A DNA stretch of 64,000 bases, taken from positions 62,001 to 126,000 of the forward strand of contig NZ_CP011047.1 in the NCBI RefSeq assembly GCF_000982825.1, given 5' to 3'. Positions within the stretch are counted from its first letter, which is position 1, and every line of letters begins with the position of its first letter. The position numbers and the translations under genes were made by a program. Of this stretch, positions 11,636 to 21,409 are shown piece after piece. The notes under the pieces were generated by a model. That model saw only the letters and a program-made list of their open reading frames with translations, had not been told where the DNA came from and did no database searches. The stretch comes from Cronobacter sakazakii. GTDB taxonomy: Bacteria > Pseudomonadota > Gammaproteobacteria > Enterobacterales > Enterobacteriaceae.

Positions 11636-12774
11636 TGCGCCAGTTCCAGCACCGCGTCCGCCGCCTGTTCATCGGCATTGCAGCGGATCTGCTGATGCAG
11701 TTTACGGAAAGTGTCGTGCATCTCATGGCTCTGCTTGCCATCAGCGAGCAGCGGCAACAGCGCGTCGGCGAGCTTCTGCGGCTCGCAGTCATCCTGGAGC
11801 AGCTCTTTCACCAGCTCGCGCCCCGCCAGCAGATTAGGCAGCGACACAAATTCAGTTTTCACCAGCCGTTTCGCCAGCCAGAAAGTGAACGACTTCATGC
11901 GATAACCGACGACCATCGGACATTTCGCCAGCATACATTCGAGCGCGGCGGTGCCAGAGGCAAGCAGCGCCGCGTCGCTTGCGATCATCGCTTCGCGCGC
12001 GTGGCCGTCAAGCAGATGCGCGGTCAGCTCTGGCGCGACTTCCGCTTTGATGCGCTCGAACTGCTCGCGCCGTTTCGCATTGACCAGCGGCACGACGATT
12101 TCGAGATCAGGATAATGCTCGCGTAAACGCTGCGCGGTTTTCAGGAAGTCGGCACTCAGCATCTCGACTTCCGCGCTGCGACTGCCCGGCAACAGGGCCA
12201 GACAACGGGCGTCATGGGCGATACCGAGCACATCACGCGCCGCGTTTTTGTCCGGGTCCAGCGGCATCCCGTCCGCCATGGTATGGCCGATAAAGCGACA
12301 CGGCACGTTAAATTTGTCATAAAACGCTTTTTCGAAAGGCAGAAACGCGAGCACCAGATTGGTGGCTCTGCCTATTTTGAAAACGCGTTTCTGGCGCCAG
12401 GCCCAGACGGACGGGCTGACGTAGTGAATCGTGCGAATGCCCTGCTTTTTCAGGTTGCCTTCCAGCGTGATGTTGAAATCCGGCGCGTCGATACCGACAA
12501 ACACATCCGGTTTCAGCGCGGTAAAGCGCTCGGTGAGATCGGCGCGGATATGCAGCAGGCGGCGCAGGCGACCCAGCACTTCCACAATCCCCATCACGGC
12601 CAGCTCTTCCATCTCATACCAGGCTTCGCAGCCTTCGGCCTGCATACGCGGGCCCGCGACGCCGACAAAACGCGCGTTCGGCACGCGTGCTTTGAGCGCA
12701 CGGATGAGACCGGCACCAAGAATATCGCCGGAGGTTTCTCCGGCGACCAGGGCAATCGTCAGCGGGCGGGTCAT
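11632..12774 (-). CDS. lpxB: lipid-A-disaccharide synthase
   Basis: Encodes 380 aa (E. coli 382). LpxB is a GT19 glycosyltransferase that joins UDP-2,3-diacylglucosamine and lipid X into the tetra-acyl disaccharide of lipid A at the inner face of the cytoplasmic membrane. The N-terminal AGETSGD motif, the GIDAPDFN segment and the C-terminal nucleotide-binding half (LLPGSRSAEV, SGTAALE) fit the family. The start is joined end to end with lpxA and the stop overlaps rnhB. Confidence 0.97.
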   Translation of the reverse strand: MTRPLTIALVAGETSGDILGAGLIRALKARVPNARFVGVAGPRMQAEGCEAWYEMEELAVMGIVEVLGRLRRLLHIRADLTERFTALKPDVFVGIDAPDFNITLEGNLKKQGIRTIHYVSPSVWAWRQKRVFKIGRATNLVLAFLPFEKAFYDKFNVPCRFIGHTMADGMPLDPDKNAARDVLGIAHDARCLALLPGSRSAEVEMLSADFLKTAQRLREHYPDLEIVVPLVNAKRREQFERIKAEVAPELTAHLLDGHAREAMIASDAALLASGTAALECMLAKCPMVVGYRMKSFTFWLAKRLVKTEFVSLPNLLAGRELVKELLQDDCEPQKLADALLPLLADGKQSHEMHDTFRKLHQQIRCNADEQAADAVLELAQ

Positions 12775-13562
12775 TAACGAATCAGACCACGCGTGGAACG
12801 GGCGAAGAAATCGTAGAACGGCTGCACTTCAGGATGCTTTGCAGCAATCTCTGCGATTTCCGGCTTCACTTCGTCCAGCGTCTTACCGCTGCGATAAAGC
12901 AGCTTGTAAGCGTTACGGATAGCGTGCAGCGCTTCTTTGCTGAAGCCGCGACGCTTAAGCCCTTCAATGTTCACACCAAACGGGGTCGCGTGGTTGCCCT
13001 GCGCGATGACGTAAGGCGGCACGTCCTGCGCGACGCCGGAGCAGCCGCCGACCATCACGTGCGCCCCGATGATGCAGAACTGATGCACGGCCGTCATGCC
13101 GCCGATGATTGCGAAATCATCCACGGAAACATGCCCGGCAAGCGTAGCGTTATTGGCAAGAATGCAGCGATTGCCTACTGTGCAGTCATGCGCGACGTGC
13201 GCATTAATCATCAGCAGGTTATCGCTGCCCACCTTCGTCAGACCACCACCCTGTGCCGTGCCGCGATGAATGGTGACGCTTTCGCGGATGCGGTTGCGAT
13301 CGCCAATTTCAACGCGGGTCGGTTCGCCAGCATATTTCAGATCCTGGTTTACCTCGCCGATAGAGGCGAACTGATAAATCTCGTTATCGCGACCGATCGT
13401 AGTATGACCATTCACGACAACGTGCGATTTCAGTACGGTACCTTCACCGATTTCGACATCAGGGCCGACAATACAAAACGGACCAATGTGGGCGTTAGCA
13501 CCGATAATGGCACCCTCTTCCACAATGGCGGTGGGATGAATAAAGGCGGTCTTATCAATCAC
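12774..13562 (-). CDS. lpxA: UDP-N-acetylglucosamine acyltransferase
   Basis: Encodes 262 aa, the standard length. It moves R-3-hydroxymyristate from acyl carrier protein to the 3-OH of UDP-GlcNAc, the first step of lipid A synthesis. The first two thirds are hexapeptide repeats of a left-handed beta helix; the catalytic histidine lies in the AHDCTVGN stretch (H125 by family numbering). A helical C-terminal domain follows. It starts 4 nt after the fabZ stop and shares a base with the lpxB start. Confidence 0.97.
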   Translation of the reverse strand: MIDKTAFIHPTAIVEEGAIIGANAHIGPFCIVGPDVEIGEGTVLKSHVVVNGHTTIGRDNEIYQFASIGEVNQDLKYAGEPTRVEIGDRNRIRESVTIHRGTAQGGGLTKVGSDNLLMINAHVAHDCTVGNRCILANNATLAGHVSVDDFAIIGGMTAVHQFCIIGAHVMVGGCSGVAQDVPPYVIAQGNHATPFGVNIEGLKRRGFSKEALHAIRNAYKLLYRSGKTLDEVKPEIAEIAAKHPEVQPFYDFFARSTRGLIR

Positions 13563-13565
13563 GTA

Positions 13566-14021
13566 TCAGGCCTCCCGGCTCCGTGCACACATCATGGTGG
13601 CTTCACACACCACTTTACCGTCAACCAGCGCGACGCCTTTGAAGCGGGTCACTCCACGGCGCGTTTTTTCAAAGGTAACTTCCATCACCATCTGGTCGCC
13701 TGGCACGACAGGGCGCTTAAAGCGCGCTTCATCGATGCCTGCAAAATAGTAAAGTTCACCCGGTTCCAGTTTGCCAACGCTTTTGAATGCCAGAATGCCG
13801 GTGGCCTGTGCCATGGCTTCTAAAATCAACACGCCCGGAAAAATGGGTTTACCAGGAAAGTGACCCTGGAAAAAAGGCTCGTTTACAGAGACATTTTTTA
13901 CTGCGCGTAGAAAACGACCTTCCTCAAAATCCAGCACGCGATCCACCAGCAGGAATGGATAACGGTGCGGCAGAAGCTCTAAAATCTCTTCAATGTGCAG
14001 AGTATGAGTTTCAGTAGTCAA
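13566..14021 (-). CDS. fabZ: 3-hydroxyacyl-ACP dehydratase FabZ
   Basis: Encodes 151 aa with a hot-dog fold. It dehydrates R-3-hydroxyacyl-ACP to trans-2-enoyl-ACP in fatty acid elongation and competes with LpxA and LpxD for 3-hydroxymyristoyl-ACP. The catalytic pair is His54 in GHFPGKPIFPG and Glu68 in LILEAMAQ. It follows lpxD after 116 nt and precedes lpxA by 4 nt, the arrangement that balances phospholipid and lipid A synthesis in E. coli. Confidence 0.97.
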   Translation of the reverse strand: MTTETHTLHIEEILELLPHRYPFLLVDRVLDFEEGRFLRAVKNVSVNEPFFQGHFPGKPIFPGVLILEAMAQATGILAFKSVGKLEPGELYYFAGIDEARFKRPVVPGDQMVMEVTFEKTRRGVTRFKGVALVDGKVVCEATMMCARSREA

Positions 14022-14066
14022 AATACTCTTCCTGTCTAAAAATATACTGAATGGGCAATAATAACA

Positions 14067-14100
14067 CGGCCTGCGGCGATTCTGGATCGCTTGCAGGCCG
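14067..14100 (-). other. long hairpin between lpxD and fabZ
   Basis: CGGCCTGC (14067-14074) pairs with GCAGGCCG (14093-14100), and inside it GCGAT pairs with ATCGC (14076-14080, 14086-14090) around a 5-nt loop. No T tract follows on the minus strand, so it looks like an RNA stabiliser or processing site rather than a terminator. The role is inferred only from its position. Confidence 0.55.
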
Positions 14101-14137
14101 CGGTTCTGTTGGCGGGCAGGCTTTATATACCGGCGAG

Positions 14138-15163
14138 TTAGTCTTGCTGAGTGACTTTACGCTCAACTGCTTTTAAGCGTTTGTTCATTTCATCAATATT
14201 CATCACCAGCGCCGCCGTTTTGCGCCACACTTTGTTCGGTTGCAGCGGTATGCCTGAAGAGTAGACCCCAGGTTCAGTAATAGGACGCATGACCATCCCC
14301 ATCCCTGTTACCGTTACTTTGTCGCAGATTTCCATATGGCCGTTAATCACGCTGGCGCCGCCAATCATGCAGTAGCGGCCGATTTTGAGGCTACCAGCCA
14401 TGATGACGCCGCCTGCGACCGCCGTATTGTCGCCAATCACGACGTTATGTGCAATCTGGCACTGATTATCAATGATCACGCCATTGCCGATAATGGTGTC
14501 ATCAAGCGCGCCACGGTCGATCGTGGTACAGGCACCAATCTCAACGCGGTCACCGATAATGACGCGCCCAAGCTGCGGAATTTTAACCCAATTGCCGCGA
14601 TCGTTGGCGTAGCCAAAGCCGTCCGCGCCGATAACGGTGCTGGACTGAATCAGGCAGCTTTCGCCAATCTGAATATCGTGATAAATGCTGACGTTCGCCC
14701 ACAGGCGAGTACCGGCACCGAGCTTGCTGTTCTTACCAATAAAACAGCCTGGGCCGATAACGACGTTGTCGCCAAGCTCTACGCCGGATTCAATCACAGC
14801 GTTAGCGCCAACGGAGACGTTATTGCCAAGCCGTGCGGAGGCGTCAATCACCGCGCTCGGCGCGATGCTGGACGCAGGCTGCGGCGTGGTATCGAGAATC
14901 TGAGCCATGCGCGCGTAAGTCAGGTAGGGATTTTTCACTACCAGCGCGGCACAGTTGGCAAAAGGAAGATCGGCCTCGGTCATGACGACCGCAGAGGCCT
15001 GGCAGTGCGCCAGTTGTTCACGGTAACGCGGGTTTACCATGAACGTGATTTGCCCTTCCTGCGCAGATTGCATGGAAGCGACGCCGGTGATGGCGATATC
15101 GCCATCACCGTGTAACTCCGCATCCAACTGCCGGGCTAAATCAGCCAGTCGAATTGAAGGCAT
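14138..15163 (-). CDS. lpxD: UDP-3-O-(3-hydroxymyristoyl)glucosamine N-acyltransferase
   Basis: Encodes 341 aa, as in E. coli. It adds the second 3-hydroxymyristate, at the 2-amino group, in lipid A synthesis. An N-terminal uridine-binding domain (about residues 1-100) is followed by hexapeptide repeats of a left-handed beta helix, with the catalytic histidine expected in CQIAHNVVIGDN, and a C-terminal helical arm. The start lies 3 nt after the skp stop. Confidence 0.97.
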   Translation of the reverse strand: MPSIRLADLARQLDAELHGDGDIAITGVASMQSAQEGQITFMVNPRYREQLAHCQASAVVMTEADLPFANCAALVVKNPYLTYARMAQILDTTPQPASSIAPSAVIDASARLGNNVSVGANAVIESGVELGDNVVIGPGCFIGKNSKLGAGTRLWANVSIYHDIQIGESCLIQSSTVIGADGFGYANDRGNWVKIPQLGRVIIGDRVEIGACTTIDRGALDDTIIGNGVIIDNQCQIAHNVVIGDNTAVAGGVIMAGSLKIGRYCMIGGASVINGHMEICDKVTVTGMGMVMRPITEPGVYSSGIPLQPNKVWRKTAALVMNIDEMNKRLKAVERKVTQQD

Positions 15164-15166
15164 TAC

Positions 15167-15661
15167 TTATTTAACCTGTTTCAGCACATCGGCGGTGATG
15201 TCTTTTACATCGTTGCTGGTGTAAGCCACAGTATTGGCGTCTACCACCAGATCGATATCCTGGTCAGCAGCCACTTTTTTCACAGCGCTCTGAATACGAG
15301 TCACCAGCTTGCCGCGTTCTTCGTTAGAACGACGTGCACGATCCTGTTCGAACTGCTGCGCTTTGCTGGAGAACTCCTGGCGACCCGCCATGACGTCTTT
15401 CTCCAGTTTGCTGCGCTCGCTCGCCTTCATGGTAGAGCCGTCACGCTGCAGACGCTGCATTTTAGCCTGCAGGTCGGTTTCCATGCGCTGCAGTTCGCCG
15501 GCACGGCCTTTGAACTCATTTTCCAGCGTTTTAGAAACGCCAGTGCTCTGTGCAACCTGCTGGAACAGATTACCCATGTTAACTACAGCGATCTTGTCAG
15601 CAGCCTGAGCTGATGCTGCCATTGCCAGGCCAAGACCTGCAGCGAATAACCACTTTTTCAC
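15167..15661 (-). CDS. skp: periplasmic chaperone Skp
   Basis: Encodes 164 aa including a signal peptide (cleavage after SAQA, about residue 20). Skp forms a trimer with coiled-coil arms that hold unfolded outer-membrane proteins on the way to BamA. The start is GTG at 15661, supported by an AAGGAG Shine-Dalgarno about 8 nt upstream and by the GTG start of E. coli skp; the longer upstream ATG frame has no family similarity. It is 3 residues longer than E. coli Skp because of a small insertion in the arm (around RDGSTMKAS). It lies between bamA and lpxD. Confidence 0.96.
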   Translation of the reverse strand: MKKWLFAAGLGLAMAASAQAADKIAVVNMGNLFQQVAQSTGVSKTLENEFKGRAGELQRMETDLQAKMQRLQRDGSTMKASERSKLEKDVMAGRQEFSSKAQQFEQDRARRSNEERGKLVTRIQSAVKKVAADQDIDLVVDANTVAYTSNDVKDITADVLKQVK

Positions 15662-15783
15662 AATAAACTCCTTACCATCCCATATGTGCCCGAGAGCACT
15701 ATTCTTTGCGTGGCCCGGATGCGTGCTATGCGCACGCACCGAAAGTCATCGCGACTGCTAAACGCATTCCCTTGTAATGAACA

Positions 15784-18198
15784 TTACCAGGTCTTGCCAA
15801 TATTGAACTGGAACTGTTCTGCTTTGTCTCCCTCGTATTTCTTGAACGGCTGGGCATAAGAGAACACCAGCGGCCCAAGTGGAGACATCCATTGTAACGC
15901 AATACCCGCGGACATACGGATGTTGCTTGGATCGCTATAATCCGGCACGCCTGCCGCACGCATTGCTGCGGTGTTTTTCCAGTTGGTATCCCAGACGGAA
16001 CCCGCATCGGCAAACAGCGAGGTACGAACGGAGTTCGCGTACTTCTCGCTCAGGAACGGCGTCGGAGTAATAAACTCAAGGCTTGCGACGCCCATCGCGT
16101 TACCGCCGACGGCATCATCGGAAGAACAATAGCCACCCACCGCTTTGTCACAGTTATCCAGACCCGGACCGCTGTAATACACCGCTTTAGGACCGATGTT
16201 ATTGGACTGGAAACCACGCACGGTGCTTGAACCACCCGCATAGAAGTTTTCATAGAACGGCATCTCTTTGCCGCCCAGACCATCGCCGTAACCCCAGCGC
16301 GTACGACCCAGAACCACCCACTTATGGTCGTCATCGATAGGCACATAGGTTGCTGTATCGAGCGTGACTTTATAGAACTCATTATCTGAGCCCGGAATCG
16401 TCACTTTACCGTTCAGGTTTACACGAGAACCCGACGTCGGGAAGAAGCCACGGTCAAGATGGTTGTACGTCCAGCCGTAGTTCAGCGTGAAGTCGTCCGC
16501 CGAGAAACCGTTGTCATCGGAGGTCGTTTTCGCACTCTGGCCTAAGGAATCCAGGTAACGCCACATCGCCACCTGCGGTTCCATATTCGACAGGTCATTG
16601 TGCACGTAACCTAAGCCGAGGCGCAGCGTGTTGTATTCGTTAACCGGGAAGCCCAGCGTACCATCCACACCATAGCTTTTGTTGGTGTAGGAGGAGAGAT
16701 CGGCATCGTCCGCTTTAAAGTCGTTGTAGAAGATGCGCCCGCCGAGGCTCACGCCATCAACCGTAAAGTACGGGTTGGTGACGGAGAATTCAGAATACGT
16801 CTGGTAGTCGTTTTTGGTGCCGTTGATGCCAACGGAATAACCGGTACCGAGCCAGTTATCCTGCTGCACGCCAACCTGGAAGCTGACGCCGCTTTCGGTG
16901 CCGTAGCCCACGCCGAAGTTAAAGCTGCCGGTATTGCGTTCTTTAACTTTGTAGACCACATCAACCTGATCCGGGCTGCCGGAAACGCGCTGGGTATCCA
17001 CATCCACGGTCTCGAAATAGCCGAGACGGTTCAGACGCTCTTTACCCTGATCGACCAGATCGCTGCCAAGCCACGCGCCTTCCATCTGACGCATTTCACG
17101 GCGCAGTACGGCATCTTTGGAGGTGTCGTTACCTTCAAAGCGAATTTTGCGTACATAGAAACGGTTGCCGGAATCGACATTCACATGCAGCTTAACGGTC
17201 TTATCGGCGTCGTTGATTTCCGGCTGCGTCTGTACGCGCGGATACGCATAACCGTAACGGCCAAGCAGTTTTTTGATGTCGTCTTCCATACGGGTCACTT
17301 TCGTGCCGTTGTAAAGTTCACCCGGCTGCATTTTGGTCAGCGACTCAATTTCAGCGGAGTGGCCGGCCAGGTTGCCGCTCACTTCAACGCCGGCAATCTT
17401 GTACTGATCGCCTTCGGTTACGTTGATGGTGACATAAATGCCTTTTTTATCCGGCGTCAGGCTGACCTGCGTGGAGTCGATATTGAAGCGCGCGTAACCG
17501 CGATCGAGGTAGTAGCTACGCAGCGTTTCGAGATCGCCCTGAAGTTTTTGCTTCTGGTATTTGCGATCGCCCACCACGTTCCACCACGGCACTTCGTCAC
17601 GCAGCTGGAAGTTGGAAATCAACTCTTCGGTGCTGAACGCACGGTTGCCGACAATGTTGATCTGCTGGATTTTGGCGGAGACGCCTTCCTGGAAGACAAG
17701 CTTCAGGTCAACGCGGTTACGCGGCAGCGGCGTGACCACGGCTTTTACGCTGGCGCTGTATTTACCGACGCTGTAGTAAAAGTCTTCCAGACCTTTTTCG
17801 ATATCGGAAAGCGTGGTGCGGTCAAGGGATTCACCCACGCGCACGCCGGAGGCCTCGAGGTTCTGCTTGAGCATGTCATCTTTCACCGACTTGTTGCCGG
17901 AGAAAGTAATGCTGGCTATTGTCGGGCGCTCTTTCACCTGAACGAGCAGCGTATCGCCGTCGCGCAGCACCCGAACATCCTCGAAGTTGCCGGAGGCAAA
18001 CAACGCACGGATAGTATTACTGATATCCTCGTCATTTACCGTGTCGCCAACGCGAACCGGCATGCTGAGGAGGGCCGCACCAACGGCGACTCGCTGCAGG
18101 CCTTCGAAATGAATGTCCTTCACTACGAACCCGTCTGCACCGTATACGGTGGCGCTGCTAAACAGCAGCGACGCTATGAGCAACTTTTTCATCGCCAT
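15784..18198 (-). CDS. bamA: outer-membrane protein assembly factor BamA
   Basis: Encodes 804 aa (E. coli 810). A signal peptide (about residues 1-20, ending in VYGA) is followed by five POTRA domains and a 16-strand C-terminal beta barrel of the Omp85 family. BamA is the core of the Bam complex that inserts barrel proteins into the outer membrane. The VRGFQSNNIGPK segment of loop 6 and the terminal tryptophan (FNIGKTW) fit. A cysteine pair in DNCDKAVGGYC is kept in loop 6. It lies 30 nt after rseP and precedes skp. Confidence 0.98.
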   Translation of the reverse strand: MAMKKLLIASLLFSSATVYGADGFVVKDIHFEGLQRVAVGAALLSMPVRVGDTVNDEDISNTIRALFASGNFEDVRVLRDGDTLLVQVKERPTIASITFSGNKSVKDDMLKQNLEASGVRVGESLDRTTLSDIEKGLEDFYYSVGKYSASVKAVVTPLPRNRVDLKLVFQEGVSAKIQQINIVGNRAFSTEELISNFQLRDEVPWWNVVGDRKYQKQKLQGDLETLRSYYLDRGYARFNIDSTQVSLTPDKKGIYVTINVTEGDQYKIAGVEVSGNLAGHSAEIESLTKMQPGELYNGTKVTRMEDDIKKLLGRYGYAYPRVQTQPEINDADKTVKLHVNVDSGNRFYVRKIRFEGNDTSKDAVLRREMRQMEGAWLGSDLVDQGKERLNRLGYFETVDVDTQRVSGSPDQVDVVYKVKERNTGSFNFGVGYGTESGVSFQVGVQQDNWLGTGYSVGINGTKNDYQTYSEFSVTNPYFTVDGVSLGGRIFYNDFKADDADLSSYTNKSYGVDGTLGFPVNEYNTLRLGLGYVHNDLSNMEPQVAMWRYLDSLGQSAKTTSDDNGFSADDFTLNYGWTYNHLDRGFFPTSGSRVNLNGKVTIPGSDNEFYKVTLDTATYVPIDDDHKWVVLGRTRWGYGDGLGGKEMPFYENFYAGGSSTVRGFQSNNIGPKAVYYSGPGLDNCDKAVGGYCSSDDAVGGNAMGVASLEFITPTPFLSEKYANSVRTSLFADAGSVWDTNWKNTAAMRAAGVPDYSDPSNIRMSAGIALQWMSPLGPLVFSYAQPFKKYEGDKAEQFQFNIGKTW

Positions 18199-18228
18199 CG
18201 TTGTTATGCGTTCTTCCTAACCTGCTCT

Positions 18229-19581
18229 CTATAGCCGAGAGAAATCATTGAAAAGTGCAAGCCCCATTAACAGCACCAGCAACATTGAGCCAATGCGATA
18301 ACTAAAGTCTTGAACTCGCTCGGAAACCGGCCCGCCTTTAAGCTTCTCAATCGCCAGAAACAGCAGATGTCCCCCGTCGAGTACGGGTAGCGGGAACAGA
18401 TTGATAATCCCTAAGTTCACGCTGATCAGCGCCAGAAACATCAGGTAGTAAATCAACCCGAACTCCGCTGACATCCCTGCTCCCTGGGCTATCGAGATTG
18501 GCCCACTGAGGTTGTTCAGTTTAACGTCGCCGGTCAGTAATTTTCCCAGCATGTTGACCGTCAGCTTCATCAGCTGCCACGTTTTCTCCGTGGCTTCTGC
18601 TATCGCGTTAAACGGCCCATACTGGCGCACTGTTTTGTACTCATCGGGCAGCGGCGCAATTTTCGGCACTACGCCTGCAAACCCTTCCGCCTTTTCATTA
18701 CCGGGTTTTGTATCCGGTATCAGCGTCAAAGACAAGGGGCTGCCCTGTCTTTCTATTTCGATTGCGAGCGGGCGCGCCGGATTATCGCGCACCATCGTCA
18801 CAAAGGTCGACCACTCACTGAGCGGCTGACCATCGACTTTAACGATCCTGTCTCCGGCTTGCAAACCCGCTTTACTGGCGGCCGACTTCGGCTGAACCTG
18901 CGCAAGCACCGGTTCAATCTTCGGACCAAACGGCCTGATACCAAGCGACGCGACCGGATCTTCTTTATCCGGTTCGAACTGCCACTGACGCAGATCGAGC
19001 ACTTTATCCGTGGTCGCCGTGTCGCCTGGCGAGGCAATGCTGAGTGTCACGTTCTTGTCGCCGATACGGCCAACCAGCTCAAGACGCACAGCATCCCAGT
19101 CTGGCGTTTCGATGCCATCTACGGCTTTTAGTTCCGTGCCAGGTTCGATTTGTGCCTTCGCCGCGATGGAATTGGGCGTTATTTCACCAATCACCGGTTT
19201 AAGGCCCGGCACACCCATCATGAAAACGAGCCAGTAGGCGAAAATAGCGAAGAGAAAATTGGCGATGGGTCCGGCGGCGATAATTGCCGCACGCTGCGAC
19301 ACGGTTTTATTGTTGAAGGCTTCGTGGCGTCGTTCCGGCGCAACCGGCTCCACGCGCTCGTCAAGCATTTTGACATAGCCGCCGAGCGGGATCAGGGCAA
19401 TGACATATTCGGTGCCGTGGCGGTCAGTGCGCCGCCACAACGCCTTACCAAAGCCGACGGAGAAGCGCTCTACGCGCACGCCGACTTTACGGGCAACCCA
19501 GAAATGGCCGAACTCATGCACCGTGATAAGAACGCCCAGTGCGATAATAAAAGCCGCCAGATTCCAGAGTATGCTCAACAT
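18229..19581 (-). CDS. rseP: sigma-E regulator intramembrane zinc protease RseP
   Basis: Encodes 450 aa, as in E. coli. RseP makes the second cut of anti-sigma factor RseA inside the membrane after DegS, releasing sigma E; it also clears signal peptides. The zinc motif HEFGH is at residues 22-26 in the first membrane helix, two PDZ domains fill the periplasmic middle, and the third zinc ligand is in PVLDGGHLLF near the C-terminus. It lies between cdsA and bamA, so the protease sits beside genes of the envelope stress regulon. Confidence 0.97.
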   Translation of the reverse strand: MLSILWNLAAFIIALGVLITVHEFGHFWVARKVGVRVERFSVGFGKALWRRTDRHGTEYVIALIPLGGYVKMLDERVEPVAPERRHEAFNNKTVSQRAAIIAAGPIANFLFAIFAYWLVFMMGVPGLKPVIGEITPNSIAAKAQIEPGTELKAVDGIETPDWDAVRLELVGRIGDKNVTLSIASPGDTATTDKVLDLRQWQFEPDKEDPVASLGIRPFGPKIEPVLAQVQPKSAASKAGLQAGDRIVKVDGQPLSEWSTFVTMVRDNPARPLAIEIERQGSPLSLTLIPDTKPGNEKAEGFAGVVPKIAPLPDEYKTVRQYGPFNAIAEATEKTWQLMKLTVNMLGKLLTGDVKLNNLSGPISIAQGAGMSAEFGLIYYLMFLALISVNLGIINLFPLPVLDGGHLLFLAIEKLKGGPVSERVQDFSYRIGSMLLVLLMGLALFNDFSRL

Positions 19582-19592
19582 AATTTATTCCG

Positions 19593-20450
19593 TTAAATCG
19601 TCCTGAAGACCAACAGCAGCAGACAGGCGAAAACCGGCACCGCTGCCGTCAGGCTGTCGATGCGATCGAGAATGCCGCCGTGGCCTGGGATCAGATGTCC
19701 GCTGTCTTTAATGCCCGCCTCGCGCTTAAACATGCTCTCGGTCAGGTCACCCAGTACAGAGGCCAGCGCAGCGACAATAGAACAGGTCAACAGCGTAACC
19801 GGCGCAACGTTCAGATCCGCCCACGCGCCGTAAATCCAGGAGATGATCGCAGCGGTTACGAGGCCACCGATAAAGCCCTGCCAGGTTTTCCCCGGAGAGA
19901 CTTTTGGTGCAAGTTTATGCTTGCCGAACATTTTACCGAACATATACGCGCCGGAATCCGCTCCCCAGACGAGGAACATGACATACAGCAGCCAGAGCGC
20001 GCCGCTGTAGTGATTCGCGTCGTAATGCCAGGCGCGCAGCGCCACCATGCCCCAGAAAAACGGGACAATCGTCAGCAAGCCAAACACCAGACGCAGCGCT
20101 TTTGAATGCCGCCAGAAGGCGGCGGAGTTCGGGTAGAACAACACCAGCAACAGCGCGACCACCCACCAGCCCAGCGATGCCCAGAGCGCGCCTTCGACCA
20201 GCGGAACGCTAATCGGCGCCTGGTAAATCGGCAGAAAAAAGAGCATCAGCGCCAGAAGCAGCCCGCAAAGCAGCGCCAGCCATACCCGCTGAGATCGGGA
20301 AGTAAAACCGCTCAGTTGTCCCCATTCCCAGGCGGCCAGCACGCAGACGACCAGCGTCGCCATCGCGAACCCCATCGGCGGCAACAAAAACAGCGCGGCG
20401 ATAACAACCGGTATTAAAACAAACGCAGAAATCAGGCGATACTTCAGCAA
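19593..20450 (-). CDS. cdsA: phosphatidate cytidylyltransferase
   Basis: Encodes 285 aa, an inner-membrane protein with about eight hydrophobic helices. It makes CDP-diacylglycerol from phosphatidic acid and CTP, the branch point to all phospholipids. The family signature near the C-terminus is visible: SVLGDLTESMFKREAGIKDSG, with its acidic metal ligands. The gene lies 12 nt after uppS and 11 nt before rseP. Confidence 0.96.
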   Translation of the reverse strand: MLKYRLISAFVLIPVVIAALFLLPPMGFAMATLVVCVLAAWEWGQLSGFTSRSQRVWLALLCGLLLALMLFFLPIYQAPISVPLVEGALWASLGWWVVALLLVLFYPNSAAFWRHSKALRLVFGLLTIVPFFWGMVALRAWHYDANHYSGALWLLYVMFLVWGADSGAYMFGKMFGKHKLAPKVSPGKTWQGFIGGLVTAAIISWIYGAWADLNVAPVTLLTCSIVAALASVLGDLTESMFKREAGIKDSGHLIPGHGGILDRIDSLTAAVPVFACLLLLVFRTI

Positions 20451-20462
20451 AAGCTACCCCCA

Positions 20463-21221
20463 TCAGGCATCGATGCCGCCAGGTGCCGTGCCGCCGAACC
20501 GTCTTTCCCGGTTGGCAAAGGCATTTAGCGCACCTTCAAAGTCTTGTTCATCAAAATCAGGCCAGAGAACATCGGTAAAATAGAGCTCTGCATAGGCAAT
20601 TTGCCACAGCAGGAAATTACTGATTCGATGCTCTCCCCCTGTCCTAATCACTAAATCTACGGGAGCCAGCTCATGCATGCAGATCTGCTTACTGAGCATC
20701 TCTTCATCAATCTGGTCAGGACGTAATAATCCTTCCTGGACCTGCGCCGCTAGCTGCTGCACTCCCTGAATAATATCCCAACGTCCGCCATAATTCGCGG
20801 CGATATTCAGCGTCAGGCCAGTATTCTGGCTGGTTAACGCTTCGGCTTTGTGGATACGATCCTGCAAACGAGTATTGAAACGGCTAATATCGCCGATAAC
20901 CCGCAGACGCACATTATGGCGATGCAGGCTTTTGACTTCGCTGTCGAGCGCCCAGACAAATAACTCCATCAGCGCGCTGACTTCCTGGGCAGGACGGTTC
21001 CAGTTTTCGCTGCTGAATGCGTAAAGCGTCAGTGCCTCAATACCATTGTTTGCAGCGAAAGAAACCGCGCGGCGAACCGACTTCGCCCCCGCTTTATGAC
21101 CAAAGGCTCTGATTTTCCCTTGTCTTTTCGCCCAGCGGCCGTTGCCATCCATAATAATGGCAACATGGCGCGCGCCATGTGCGGGCAAGTTTTCGCTTAA
21201 TGGAAGGTTTACAGACAACAT
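20463..21221 (-). CDS. uppS: undecaprenyl diphosphate synthase
   Basis: Encodes 252 aa. It adds eight isoprene units to farnesyl diphosphate in cis to make undecaprenyl diphosphate, the lipid carrier for peptidoglycan and O-antigen. The P-loop-like IIMDGNGRWAK motif carries the catalytic aspartate at residue 25, and the FSSENWNRP and DLVIRTGGEHRISNFLLWQ segments are the substrate-binding motifs. It is the first gene after a clear terminator, so it probably has its own promoter. Confidence 0.97.
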   Translation of the reverse strand: MLSVNLPLSENLPAHGARHVAIIMDGNGRWAKRQGKIRAFGHKAGAKSVRRAVSFAANNGIEALTLYAFSSENWNRPAQEVSALMELFVWALDSEVKSLHRHNVRLRVIGDISRFNTRLQDRIHKAEALTSQNTGLTLNIAANYGGRWDIIQGVQQLAAQVQEGLLRPDQIDEEMLSKQICMHELAPVDLVIRTGGEHRISNFLLWQIAYAELYFTDVLWPDFDEQDFEGALNAFANRERRFGGTAPGGIDA

Positions 21222-21282
21222 AACGCGTATTTATTCCCTGATAAGGATTAAGCGGTACTCAGGAATACTGAAGCCTTTGCAT

Positions 21283-21305
21283 AAAAAAGCCGTGACAACC
21301 ACGGC
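21283..21305 (-). terminator. terminator between dxr and uppS
   Basis: GCCGTG and CACGGC (21289-21294, 21300-21305) pair around a 5-nt loop, followed on the minus strand by six T residues. It lies about 100 nt beyond the dxr stop and before the uppS start, so dxr may be partly uncoupled from the genes downstream. Confidence 0.75.
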
Positions 21306-21409
21306 TCGCCCGACAGGCCAGGCTCACCCACCCGTATTCAGGTGGCGCAGACTATATCACCGAAGCAGAGCGCTCACAAATAACCTCGCCTTCACCGTAT
21401 GATTAATCA

